This document shows positions 35,640-48,300 of a stretch of 64,000 bases of DNA, piece by piece. The position numbers and the translations under genes were made by a program. How positions within the stretch are numbered: the first letter of the stretch is position 1; the number at the start of each line of letters is the position of its first letter. Source of the stretch: Amphimedon queenslandica (lineage: Eukaryota > Porifera > Demospongiae > Haplosclerida > Niphatidae); contig NW_003546459.1 of assembly GCF_000090795.2 (NCBI RefSeq), forward strand, positions 14,642 to 78,641. Direction: 5' to 3'. Under the pieces are notes generated by a model. The model was not told where the DNA came from and did not search any database. It was given only the letters and a program-made list of their open reading frames with translations.

Positions 35640-36135
35640 TGTAACACGTATAAATGTTTTTCTGTTGTGCAGAAATTTTGAGCTGATTTTGATCAAATTT
35701 CCATTTTAAAAGAATTTTTAAAGTTGCTCAAAAATTGGGCCAAAGCTCCTGTAAGCCAAATTTTGCCAAAAATGGCTAGATGAAAATTTGCTGTTTTTAT
35801 AATTTTTCTGATACATATAAGTGTTTATGTTGCGTAGAAAGTTTGAGTTGATTTCAATCAAAGTTGAATTTTTAATGAATTTTTAAACGCTCAAAAATTG
35901 GACCAAAGTCCCTGTACTATAGCAAATTGTCTCAGACCAAATTTTAGCAAAAATGGCTAAGTAGAAGTTTCCCATTTTGTAAATTTTTTGATACATATAA
36001 GTGTTTTTATGTTGTGTAGAAAGTTTAAATTAGAATTAGATTTTTAATGAATTTTTAAAATTTATGCATAAAACTTGGGCAAAGACCATGCATGGGCTAG
36101 TCCATGGTGTTTCAAAAAAATGAATAGGAGACAAT
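35640..36135. repeat. Dispersed minisatellite, about three units
   Basis: Same family as 1-300. Words such as 'gatacatataagtgttt' and 'caaaaattgggccaaag' recur at about 160-170 bp. Confidence 0.8.
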
Positions 36136-36202
36136 TTTCCATTTGAATGAATATATTTTTGATAGGTTGATTGTTAATGAAGGCTCTTCATCGTCTTCAT
36201 CC

Positions 36203-36360
36203 AAGTCCATCTCTTTGATTTTATTTCTGGTGTCACTAATGAAAGCTATTCAAGAAACCTTAAAAAGATCTGCTCCTTATAATTTGACAGAGGTCAGAAT
36301 GATTGACTGATATCAGGAGGAGAAGACGAAAGGTAATGTTAACTTTGCTAATGGTGCTTA
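36203..36360 (+). pseudogene. Orphan copy of an FBXW8 WD40 exon
   Basis: Matches exon 9 of FBXW8 (46712-46839) and the start of its intron: 'ctctttgattttatttctgg', 'gatctgctccttat', 'tgatatcaggaggagaaga'. The frame is interrupted and no other FBXW8 exon is near. It follows a minisatellite run; the parent exon is also followed by one (46960-47770), so the satellite may have mediated the copy. Confidence 0.75.
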
Positions 36361-37168
36361 GAAAAGATATTCCAGTAGTAAACTATAATTGGCTAATTTT
36401 ATAATGCCCATGACTGGAAAATTATTTGTCGGAATTAAATTCAATTTTTTTCCCAAAATAACACTGACTGTATCATTACACTACTTGTTGCTCTTCAATA
36501 TGTACTCTAGCCCCTTTTTGTAAATAAAAACTGTTAATGATTTTTAATGCTTCCTGTTGATTTGATGCAAGAAGTTGCACATTTATTAATTCTAAAAAGA
36601 AAGTTTTGACAATGATAAAGCTACAATTTAGAGACGTATTTGCCTTATCAAAAATACTGGAGATATCTTGGTCATTGCCAAAACAGATTAGTACTGACAA
36701 GAAAGAGTGTGATATATACAGGCTCATTATTATCAATTTCTTAAACTGTGATTATTAAAAGCAAAATATGATTTCTTGTGCCAACAGTAATAATTTTATA
36801 AATAGAAACTTTTGCATTTTAGTCATAACAAACATCTTGCAATCTGTGATAAATAGAAAGTGTGATGCATGTAGCATAACAAACATTTTGTAATTTATGC
36901 ATTTATTTTAAAACAACTGTATGATAACCATGTCGAAAGTGAAATTGTACTAACAGTGTTTATGTGATAACTGATAACCAATGCCTCGGTTGGTTACAAG
37001 AAATCATGCAAAACATGATTTCTTGTACCAATGGGATGCGCTTATTTTTAGAAATATAAGCTATAATTTAATTAATATTATTATTTAGTATTAAAATGAA
37101 AATTAGCATAAGGCTACACATGTTTGTATAATTGTATCATTTATTTACATTCATATCTGATCCAGATT
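36361..37168. other. Intergenic stretch, nothing recognised
   Basis: AT-rich. The 86-codon open frame at 36476-36736 (-) has no recognisable domain and no splice partner, so it is not called. Confidence 0.5.
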
Positions 37169-37177
37169 TATATAAAA
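37169..37177 (+). promoter_or_regulatory. TATA box of the binding-protein gene
   Basis: 'tatataaaa' lies 52 bp before the ATG at 37221, a spacing that leaves room for a short 5' leader. A clear TATA box is unusual among the promoters of this window and suggests a strongly regulated or cell-type-specific gene. Confidence 0.65.
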
Positions 37178-37220
37178 AGAGGCTGCTCGACAGTTTGTGG
37201 CAAGCAATCAGATTTACAAA

Positions 37221-39133
37221 ATGAAGTATTTTTCTGTTGCCATATTTTTCATTGCACTGACTTATGCTAGCTGTGCTCAGTTTGGATATGAAGGCTATAG
37301 AGTGGAAGAGAGTGAAGACTTCTTTAGTGATATTATGGGTATGCACTGGGCCCTTAGAATGTTTTACATGCTATTTAATAAAATTATTGTGATTTGTGTC
37401 GTATCTATTCTTTTTTAGGTGATGACCTCACTGTTGGAGCTTTAGTTCCTTTATCAGGACATGCCAGTCATGTTGGCAGGATTGTTCGAGCAAGTTTCAT
37501 GAAGTCTTCTCAAGACTTAAGCCGCTCTTGTAAGGGATCCTGCAGAGCACCTCGAGTTAGGAGCTATAATACTCATTCAAATCCTGCTTCAGCTGTGCAA
37601 GGTTTCAAGGAGATGTATGAAGAAGGAGTAAGGGTATTCATTGGTCTTGTCACCAGTGCTGAGGCTGAAGCTGTTGCAAAACATGCCTCAATGTATGCAA
37701 AAGATGCCATACTGATCAGTCCAACCAGCACTGCCACTAATCTCTGCAAATACAAACAACTCTATAGACTTTCTATGGATGACCGTGGCTATGCTCAAGT
37801 ACTTTTTGACTTGGCATTTGATGCTAAGACAAAGAATGCAAGAGAGCTTCCAATTCAAATGGTACTACGTAACGATGCTCACGGAAAAGGACTTTTCAAT
37901 GATGTACATCAAAAATTTGAAAACAAAGATGGCTTTAAAGTCCTCAATCCTATTTTTTATGACACTGATCAAGTCTTGACAAGTTCACATTTTGGGCAGT
38001 TAGTGAATCACCTTAATGCTTCATTAGCAAGGCATGAGAGGTCAATGATAGTCTTTTCTGGATACGGTGAAGTTGAGGGTATAATTCAAACTGCAGCTAA
38101 AAATCCTAATCTACTACGTCATCTCTGGCTTCTCTCTGACTCCCTCACTCTCTCAAAAATTGAAACGCCACAAAATGTTGACATCTTTGGACTTAGTTTT
38201 GCTGGAAATTATGACAGTGAGTCTGATACAAAGAAAGAAGAACACAAATTGCGCCATTACCTCTGTTCCAAAGGACTACCACTAACAAAGCATGCACTGC
38301 TAGCTTATGATGCTATTATTGTTGCACACAATTACTTAATAAGGAAATCTTTCTCTTCATTTCAAGATGGCAAAACATTCACTGGTGCTATAAAATTTAG
38401 CAGCTGCAATGAGAGGGCTTCTGGATCGTACGCTTTTGCCATAGCACCAAGAGAAAAGAAAATTGACAACCTGTTGGTTAAGGTTATAATGAACAAGTGG
38501 ATCATTCGTTCGTATTACAATGTGAAACAAAATGAACGGGAAATACTTGCATCACAATACGAGGAACTTAATAATGAAGCAAAGATTGAAGCAGACCTCC
38601 AGAGCAGCACAAAGAAAAGTATTACTGCCACTGATCCACCTGTCATTGAGATAAAGAAGAAAGACCTGCTAGAGGTACTTGTAGACATTGGTGACAAGCG
38701 ATGCACTCAGACTGCCCAGCTGACCACTACCTCAATAGAAGTACTGGATAAAACGTGCTCTCAAACCAAACTCAGCTACAAAGTGATGGAAATGCCAGAA
38801 GCTATAATATTCTCCGATCAACTTGGTTTCAGTATGGAAGTTACATGTAGCTCTGCTAATTACGTGCACACACTCACTCGTGTGTGCCCTTCTTCTAAAT
38901 CTCCTGATACTGAGCTAGTTTGCACTGATAAGGTATCCTCAAAAGCTATTGGGAAGGTTGAAGTTGAGGATGCATGTACTGGTAGCAAGATTGGCACAGG
39001 AGTGTGTTATACTGGAGCTGCTGGGTGTTGGGTCAGTACATTCTTTACATGGGGAGTAACTGCACCAGCTTGCTCTGCTGCTACTGCTGGTTGTAGTGCA
39101 GTGAGTGCTGGTAGCTACCTTGCATGCAACTAG
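37221..39133 (+). CDS. Secreted periplasmic-binding-protein-like (ANF receptor/Leu-binding fold) protein with Cys-rich tail
   Basis: Two exons, 37221-37338 and 37419-39133, about 610 aa. Signal peptide MKYFSVAIFFIALTYASCAQ. Residues about 40-380 fit a type I periplasmic binding fold: DLTVGALVPLSGHASHVG, VFIGLVTSAEA, ILISPTSTATNL, QLYRLSMDD, then the second lobe through HALLAYDAIIVAHNY. This fold serves bacterial amino-acid uptake proteins and ectodomains of natriuretic-peptide and glutamate receptors. Here no membrane helix or kinase/cyclase follows. Instead there is a basic linker (about 395-450) and a Cys-rich C-terminal region (about 460-610) ending with regularly spaced Cys (GVCYTGAAGCW, PACSAATAGC), which I do not recognise. 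It is probably a secreted small-molecule binder. Bacterial origin by transfer is possible but unproven; codon use is not obviously different. Confidence 0.75.
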
Positions 39134-39283
39134 TTCTATTGCTATTGCAGTTAAGTGGGCTCAAATTTTAAAGGACAAGGACAAGGACAATTGTTGTTTG
39201 TAAATTTATAGGCTTTTATTTTTATTAGTTTTGACTAGAGTAGCATTTTGTATCAGCTAGAGTAGTTTTTGTTCAATTTAGCA

Positions 39284-39289
39284 AATAAA
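39284..39289 (+). terminator. Polyadenylation signal AATAAA
   Basis: Canonical hexamer about 150 bp after the stop codon of the binding-protein gene and about 85 bp before the FBXW8 ATG. Confidence 0.65.
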
Positions 39290-39372
39290 GTATTTTTTTA
39301 AACAAAAATTAAATTCCTTTAATTTAATGTGGGCAGTGCAGTCCAATACAGACACCACCTCCCAACAATAAA

Positions 39373-42300
39373 ATGGATTCCGAAAGTACCTCGGAAAGCA
39401 CAGAAGTCTTGGATCAGTTTCTGAGTGAATGGAAGACTGAACTGAAGGCGAAGCGAGCTCAGTTAGATCTAAATACTGGAGCAAAGGAGGGTGCGAAGGA
39501 TGAGGCGATAGAAGAGCCAGCTAGGAAGCATTATTGTCAAATGCCCGCAAGCTGTGATGACACCTCGGATGACACTGTTGTTGAACTAAATAGAGTTAAT
39601 TTTAACGCCTCTTCTCATGAAAGCTCTACCTCGTCTGCTGTGATAGGAGGACCTTCTTTGTTTGTTTTACCAGCTGGAGGGACGTTGCCTACTGGTAGTT
39701 CAGCTACATTTAGCAAGGCTGGCGGTGTGCATTCCCAAGTTCATTCATCTTCATCTACTATTAAGATAAAGTCACAGAACAGTTTAATTGACACATTAAT
39801 AACAGATTTGGTAAGTAATTAGTTTAGTGAGTACGAAAAAATTGTTATAATTTAACCAGCATCCATTAGAATCTCCACAGAAATGGACGGAGAAATAGTT
39901 GGATGTTAAATTTAATCCATGTACCGGTACTTATTAGTACTACACTTATTGTACTGAGCTTGAATAAAAATGATTCAATTAATCATCATTTGTCCTGTGC
40001 ATGTACGGTACATGTGCAATTTTTAAATTCATGTAGGATGAAATGAACACAGTTCCTTTCTTTGAAGTACAACTTCCAAGAGAGCTTGCTCTCCTGATAT
40101 TTAATTATTTATCTGTCGTCGATTTATGCCACTGTGCTCAAGTGAGTTACAAATAATGATACTTTAATTGTGCTTACTGTATAATATACTACTGTGTATA
40201 GTACTTGAAATACAATGTATTAAATTTTTAGTTTAGTGATTTATTGAGTATCATATAGTAGGTTTCTTTTGTTCAACCAAACATTTATTCTTTTTATTTT
40301 CTAAGCTACAAGAACAAAAATTATTTACAAAAAAAGACATTGAGTAGATGAGCATGGTCCTATCAAAAAAAAAAACAACAATAAAGCCTACAAAATTGAA
40401 TTTCTCAGAAAAATTCAACCTGAAAAAAGAAACCCACTATACAGTTATAGTAAATTATCTCCATGTTAGAATAGGCTAATGTTTAATGCAGTGTTGTGGT
40501 ACATAATGTAGGTGAGTCGTAGCTGGGCTGCACTGGCAGAAGATAATTTATTATGGATAGCAGTTTGTAGGAGAATGGGATACAGTACAGAGCTAGTAAA
40601 GGATCAGGTCATTCATTGGAAGACGGTAGTAAAGGAGCTGATATTACATAGGAAGCAAGTACAACAGAACTGGATGGTAAGCACTAGTAATTATTAGTTA
40701 TGATAATTAATTATACATGTACATGCACATGTATGATTACAGTTTCATTACGTTACAGTTTCATTATGCTCAGGGTATCCCAGGCTCTATAGTGTTAGTC
40801 TAGTAAACCCTGTGCTATAGTACAGTGGCTTTGACCCATTTTTGAGTAACTTTAAGAAATTCATACATGTACATTGTATGGCCCCACACTTGTCCATTTT
40901 TGTGAATGCTCTTACTTTCCTCCCTCTGTCCCTTTCTCAATTGTAATTATTAGGAAAGAGTGTGTACAGTGACAGTACATAAGCCAACCAGCTCTATAGG
41001 ATCTTTATGCACTGCTACTTATCATAATAGAGAAGTGCTGGCCTGGTAAGAATGAGTGCATGTATTACATGTTATTACAATTATTGTACTATTCACACTA
41101 GCGTCTTACCCATACATGTACATATACATGTGTACATGTACAGTACAACTAGAATGTACTATTCTTTTGTGTAGCATTTAATGAAATACATTGTAGCTGC
41201 TGAAAGATTAAGGCAGAGTAAAGTTTGAAAAATTGCCAAAATTTTGACTTTGAGATTTCTGGACAAAGAAATAATTTTGCCAAAACGTAATACTTTTTAA
41301 CAAAATTAATTTTATGTTTTGATAGTTTTTCTTTACATTTTGAATACATACAATATATTATTGCTTATTCTTTGTTTCCAGTTACAGTACTGGTGTATGT
41401 CATTTGTGGTCCCTATCAACTAAGGAGTCAGTATTAGCCCCTCCCACTAGAGCCACTCCCACATGTTCTGCTCTCTGTAACTCAATGGGATGTCATTGTG
41501 ACGCTAATGGTAAACACATGTACTTTTCTAATTAATAATTTTTTAATTTATTAATTGTCAGGAAATTGTACCTTGTTTAGTTTAGAGGATTCTAAAGTAA
41601 ATTATACTTGTAAAGTAAATGAAAGAATTCATTCTCTTGATATGGCAACTAATGGCGGGCACTATGCTGTTGCTTTTGCTTCAGGTAAGATACATTGTAA
41701 TTACTATAAAGAGGAGTGACGTGAATCTGGTTAAATTTAGTATGTGTGTCAATGACGTTATTATAGTTCACAGATTTGTTGAATGAATGATAATTGTTTG
41801 GTAAATTAATTATAATTGTTTGGTTTGTGCATGATATAATACACACAGGGGAGTTCTTATGATAATGCTCTTTCCATGACTGGTTTTTCCTGATGACTTC
41901 TATCAGTTGTTATGAAATGCTTCACCATCTGTAAAAGTACAAAAAAATCAAAAATTTAGTGTAGCAAATAGCAATAATAGTAATTTATACATCCATTTAT
42001 AGATTCATTTTTTAATAAAATTAATACCCAGTATGCACTTTACTTTTTAATAAGTGGTAATAATTCCTTCTCATTTCTTTTCCTTTTTTCTCATCTACTT
42101 TTTTGCTGATGACACTAAATGCATTCATGCCATTTCCTTACTCTCTTCTGTCACTTTCCAATGCAACCTTGATGCTTTATGTCAGTGGAGTTTGATTAAC
42201 GGAATGCACTTCAATGACTCAGAATGTCACCGAGGTTTTTGAGTGCTAAAACACAGGCTCAGTCTCCTTCCTATTATCTTAACAATAAACTGATTCCTAC

Positions 42301-45300
42301 AGTTATTATTCATTGAGACCTTAATTGGTGTTATTCTCTCATCAACTTTATCTTGGGAGGATCACATTATCTTTATAACATCTAAAGCATAGGTCTCATA
42401 TTTAGGACTTTCTCCTCAACTCTTCCTGTTCACATCAAGAAACAGTTGTATTTGTTATGGTCCAGTCAGTTATATATTGTTCTATTATATAGGGCCTCAT
42501 TTTATCAAACATGTTGTAATGCTGGAGTATAATTTAAATGGCCACAGTATATTTTAATGCATGACTATACACCTCTGACTATAAATCACGTCTGATTACC
42601 CTTGATCTACTTTCCCTATCTATATATGGCTTTTGAGATAGCAGATATCACATTCTTCCTAAAATCACTTCACTCCCCCTCTCACTCTTCTCACTATTCT
42701 TTCAGTGGATTATGTTACCTTCTCCACTTCTAGCCTATACCCATTCCTCTACTAAACTTAGATTACAACACAATCTGTCTTCCAATCAGTAATTAAATGA
42801 GACATTTTTATTTCAACCTTTGCCAAGATTATGGAATATGCTGTCCTCCTTTGACCCAGAACTGAATACCTTTAACCACCATAATTAAGTGTATCAAACA
42901 ATTTTATTGGTCTCACTTCATACAACACTTTGACCCATCTACATTGCCCTTGCTCTCAATGTTTTGTCCCTCCTCCTACCTCGAATTTTCACCCAAATTA
43001 CTACTGGTAATTTAACTTTGACTTATTTATTTTTTATACATTCTATTTTTATGCTAGCTGCCTGGCACTAGTTTCGAGGAGTCGGCGCAGGAGACTACTG
43101 GGTACTAACTACTGGGCACATCCCAGGTTGACCACCAGTACTAAACTACTTCATTAGCTGAATCCTGGATAGTTATTAATAAAATAAAATTAACCATCCA
43201 AACCATTCCAATATCCTGGTTACTATACGGAAGTAATTATGACGCACCTGTATGATAGTGTATATGTATATATACGCATCTATGTAGGAACCATGCATAG
43301 TAGACTGAGCGTACACTGTTTTAGTCCGCACCACGAAGAGAAAAGAATGGCTACTGTGTTGTCTACTGTTGGTAGGTCGGTCGTGGCTGCTGGTAGTGTT
43401 GTTGCAGAGGAAGCAAAAGGCTACTTCGCCAAGATTAAATCAATGTTTTGGCGACATAAGTTTAGAATGCTACTGATTGGTGAAACTGGTTCTGGAAAAA
43501 CTTCGTTTTTAAACCTTCTCTGTAACAGCAATCTAATTGAGGAGTTGGGAGCGCGCGTTGATGGAGGCAAACTTAGTCAGATCCAGCAGTACCATGACTT
43601 GAAAATTGAAAATTCATCCTCGCACCAAATGGAGAGTAAAACAAGTGACGCTAAGCATTACAAAGCTGAAATATGTGATTTGAAGATCACAGTAATTGAT
43701 ACGCCTGGGTTTGGAGATTCAAGGGGGCTGGAAAAAGATAAAGAAAATGTCCAAAAAATTATCGACGCATTGAAGAAAGAAGACTATATCAATTGTGTTT
43801 GCCTTGTTGTCAATGGTCGCCAAGCTCGAATGAGTGCTAGTCTCAAATATGTCTTAAGTGAAATCAGCACAATTCTGCCCAAAGAAGTTTTTGACAACAT
43901 CATTGTAGTCTTCACAAACACTGCAGATCCTCTTGATTGCAATTTTGATCTGCATGAATTAGAAAGTCTCTTTGACAAAAAAGTTCATCATCATTTTTAC
44001 ATCGAAAACCCTTACTGCAGGATTGAGAAGGCCAAACAAAAGGCCACACAGCTTTCAAATGATCAGATTGCCAGGAGCTTAGAAAAGTCATTCTCAGACA
44101 CAGCTGCAAGCCTTCAATTGATGCGTGACACGATCAAAGATTTTAAGGATGTTCATACTTTTCATTTCATAGAGCTTTTTGAAAAAAAGCAAGAGATAGA
44201 AAAAGATGTTATCAAAATTCTCGCTTCTTATGATGAGCAAACAGATTTAGAAAAACAAATCAAAATTCAAGAAGAAGAAGTTGATGCTGCGTTGAGGACA
44301 GAGAGCCTTTATACAGATTTTAAGACAACAAGAAAAGTGGAGGTCATCAAACCAGTTAAAACACCTGAAAAACGTCATAACACACTCTGTGGTGCACCAG
44401 GATGTTACTCTAATTGCCATATACCATGTAACCTTGCCAAATCTTATGACCAAGCAATCTTTAAGACCTGTTCGTGCATGGATGAAACAGGAACATGTAA
44501 AAAATGCGGTCATAGCTATCGTCATCACTACCATAATGAAGTTATATTTGAAAAATTCAGTGAAGAAAGGGAGTTCATTGATGAAGAAATGAAGTCTAGA
44601 TTTCGACAAGCAAAAGACATGAGAGGAATGGCTAATGTACTACGACAAGGGCTTCAGGAGAAAAGGAAGGGCTTATTGCGTATCAAAAATAGCCTTCTGC
44701 AGGAGCTAAGTGACAAAATTACTGAATTCCAGCAACTTGGCATATCACAACAAAACTATGCTAAGGTCTTGGAGAAACAATGTGACGTCGTGAAGCTTCG
44801 AATTGAAGGGGCCATTGGAGATGAACGAGCTAAACTTAATGCCTTCAAAACTGAAATTGAGAAAAAAATTGAAGTTGTTATTACAGCTTTGAAGCAGCAG
44901 CCAAGTTATTAGATATTGCACGAGCAATAACAATTTAAATATAGTTTTAGGTAGTTTGACTAGTTTGTTGTTCATTAGTTTGTTTTTTTCATTAGTTTGT
45001 TTGATTGATTTTTAGTTATTTTTAATTGTGTATGTGTTTGCCAGATGTGTCTGCATGTCTATCTGTATTAAACAAATTATTAGAGGCTTTTTCTTGGCAT
45101 TATTGTACATCACACTTAAAATTTCAAACTACATGTAAGGCATGCATGATCACTTATAGTTGTAAACTAGATCTGCTAGCTCAAATAATCATTAGCCAAG
45201 AGCTAATTTAACAAAACAGTCAAATTTAATTTGAGTATCAATTTCAGGCATGGAGCTATTTAAGCGTCAACTATATACATAATGTATTATGGTAATAAGA

Positions 45301-48300
45301 GTAGCCTAGACTGGCTACTAGTATTAGCAAAGACTGGCTACTAGTATTAGCAAAATTTTTGGTTCACAGATATATTAACAGCTGGCCAACCCATTGTGAT
45401 ATGCATTGACTTTTGGGAAAAGTTTGGTTTATGAGTAATTGAGTATGTCTAATACACTGGAACTGGAATAGTAATACTAGAATAACAACTGTCTGCAAGT
45501 AACTAAAATACCCAAAAATGGTAAAATACCTATGCTCTAAACCTATCAGCACAATCGATATGCTATAGCCAAACTAGGCTAGATTTTTTTGTATAACAGG
45601 GCTAGCTCAGTGTAAGTTGATTTTGCTTGTAAGACAATTACTGTGAGGAGGAGTGACATGGATCACATTACATTTGCTAAATTTGTAAACGACGTTATTA
45701 TAGTTCACAGATTTATTGAATAAAAGTTAATTGTTCATGACACTTGCATGTACAATGTACATGTAGCATTGTGCCATTTGTACATAATGTAATACACACA
45801 GTGGAGTGATGCAGAACACTCTTTATGCTCTTTTTTTCATTACTGGTTTTTATTGTTAAATTCTATCAGTTGTTATTAAATGTTTTACTGGTCTGTAAAA
45901 GTACATGCAATCAAAAAATCTAGTGTCGCAGTAATAGTAATTTATAGTATATACATTCATTTAGCATTTATTAATAGATCAATATTAGTAACATTTACTG
46001 GTATACATGTACATGTATGTTTAATAAAATTGATAATAATTGATATACAGTATCTCATTTCCTTTTGATAGGTGGTAATGATTCCTTCTCATCCCTTACC
46101 CTCCTCATTAATAAAGACTCTTCATTAAGTGATTGGTATAAATCAGCAGTACAACTTCCTAGTTCTGCTCAGCTTAATAATTTCCACATCAATAAAGTGT
46201 CACTCGTTTTATCAGACAAAGAAAATAGTCCGTTTCTATTGTTGTATTCAACTCATTCACATTTGGTGTTACAGGTAAACACATTGTGTATAGTACCTTT
46301 ACATGCACCATTCATTAATAATTATTTTGTATAATTGTAATTAAAATATCCCCCAAGTCCCAACTAAAAAGCAAGCATGATTTCAACTTTCCTCTTTATA
46401 CATGTATTAGCATTCACAGCTAGTTAGCATGGAAGTGTTGTGATATCCTGCAGACTATAGCCAATGAGTACATGTATACTTTAAATTTTCATGAATCATT
46501 AATATTTCTAAGTATCATTTGCTTCCTTTACAGTCTCCATTAGAGTCATTCATTACTGCTACTCATTTCCTTGGGGAAGACTCACCTTGTTTTGTGAACT
46601 GTTTTACTTACTCCCATCAATCCTCAACAGTTGCTTGTGGCTCTATACATTATGGCTATCATGAAGTATTAGTGTCTCTACTTAATATTGGACCCTTTTT
46701 GTTTTATTCAGGTTCGTCTCTTTGATATTATTTCTGGCGTCAATAAAGAAAGCTATCGTGGGCACTCTGGAAGGATCTGCTCCTTATCATTTGACAGAGG
46801 TCAGAATAATAGACTGATATCAGGAGGAGAAGACAAAAAGTAATGTTAAACTATGCTAATAGTATCGATAGAACTAGTAGCTGTACTAAAACATTAAGGG
46901 GCAATCCTAAGCAAGCAAAGTATTGTACATGTACATGTTTAGATGCAGTAGATCCTTGATGTAGTGACAACAGGGTTTTCTATGGGATTTTGGCATAATG
47001 CTGACATGTACATGTGTATGTGTAGTTTCTTGGCTGTTTTTAAATTGCCCATAACTTTAGAAAATTAACTCAGAGTCAGCTCAAACTTTCTACATAGCAT
47101 AAGGACGTCAATATGCATCAGAAAATGTAATAAAAATTGGAAGTGATTTTTGAGCCATTTTTTGGAAAAACCATGGGCTATAGTACATGGCATTTTTCAG
47201 AAATTGGTCCGTTTTTTAAAATGACTATAACTCAAAAAATTTAACTCGGAATCAGCTCAAACATTCTACATAGCAAAGGACGTTAATATGCATCAAAAAA
47301 TGTGATAAAAATTAGGGTGATTTTTTAGCCACTTTTCAGAAAAAAACATGGGCTATAGTACAGGGTATTTTTCAGAAATTGGTCTGTTTTTTAAATGGCT
47401 ATAACTCAAAAAAATTAGCTCAGAATCAGCTCAAACTTTCTACATAGCATAAGGACGTTAATATGCATCAGAAATCGTGATAAAAAGTGAGGGTGATTTT
47501 TTAGCCACTTTTCAGAAAAAACCATGGGCTATAGTACAGGGTATTTTTCAGAAATTGGTATTTTTCAGAAATTGGTTCGTTTTAAAATGGCTATAACTCA
47601 AAAAATTTAACTCGGAATCAGCTCAAATTTTTTACATAGCATAAGGATGTCAATATGCATCAGAAAATGTAAGTAATAAAAATTGAGGGTGATTTTTTAG
47701 CCATAAAAAAACCATGGGCTATATAACCTACAGTACAGGGCACTTTCAAAATTACCTCATTTTAAAATGTGTTATGTTATTATTTTTGTATTTTCTCATA
47801 GGTTGAACTTGTATGATGGCAGTAGTAATTATCCTGTCACTAGTTTATTTGGCATGTCCTCACCAGTAGTGTGTCTCCAGCTTGAAGATTGGAAAGTAGT
47901 TAGTGGAAGGTAAAATTAAACTATACACATATAATAACCAATACACTTATTATGCACCATTCAGCTTACATGTAAGGCAACCATGGCCCTTTTATCTTTA
48001 TTACTTTACAATACAATATTTATAGCATTTATTATAAGTGTCACAAATTTACCTATAAGTACCGTAGATCGGGAAATTTTCGTTGTTAAAGTATTTTCGT
48101 GTTTGAAGTGACCCACAAAATTTTGACACACGAAATATTTTCTACAGTGAATAATTAGATTACCGAAATTAGTCTATTCTAACGTGCAGTAGTGCATGCA
48201 CAGCTGGCACGAGGCTCTTCTTAAAGCCCAATGAAGGCCTGAAGCCCTCACCCAAGAGGCTCCTTGTCAGTTTCAGTGCTGTCACGAGCAACTTCCATCA

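Noticed and set aside
36476-36736. 86-codon minus-strand frame
   Set aside because: No recognisable domain, no repeat or paralogue in the window, and AT-rich low complexity.
42054-42242. Short host gene
   Set aside because: The frame carries the FADDTK box of a LINE reverse transcriptase and is followed by decayed LINE sequence.
46960-47770. Regular repeats considered as a CRISPR-like array
   Set aside because: The unit is a whole ~175 bp tandem repeat without short repeats and unique spacers, in an intron of an animal gene.
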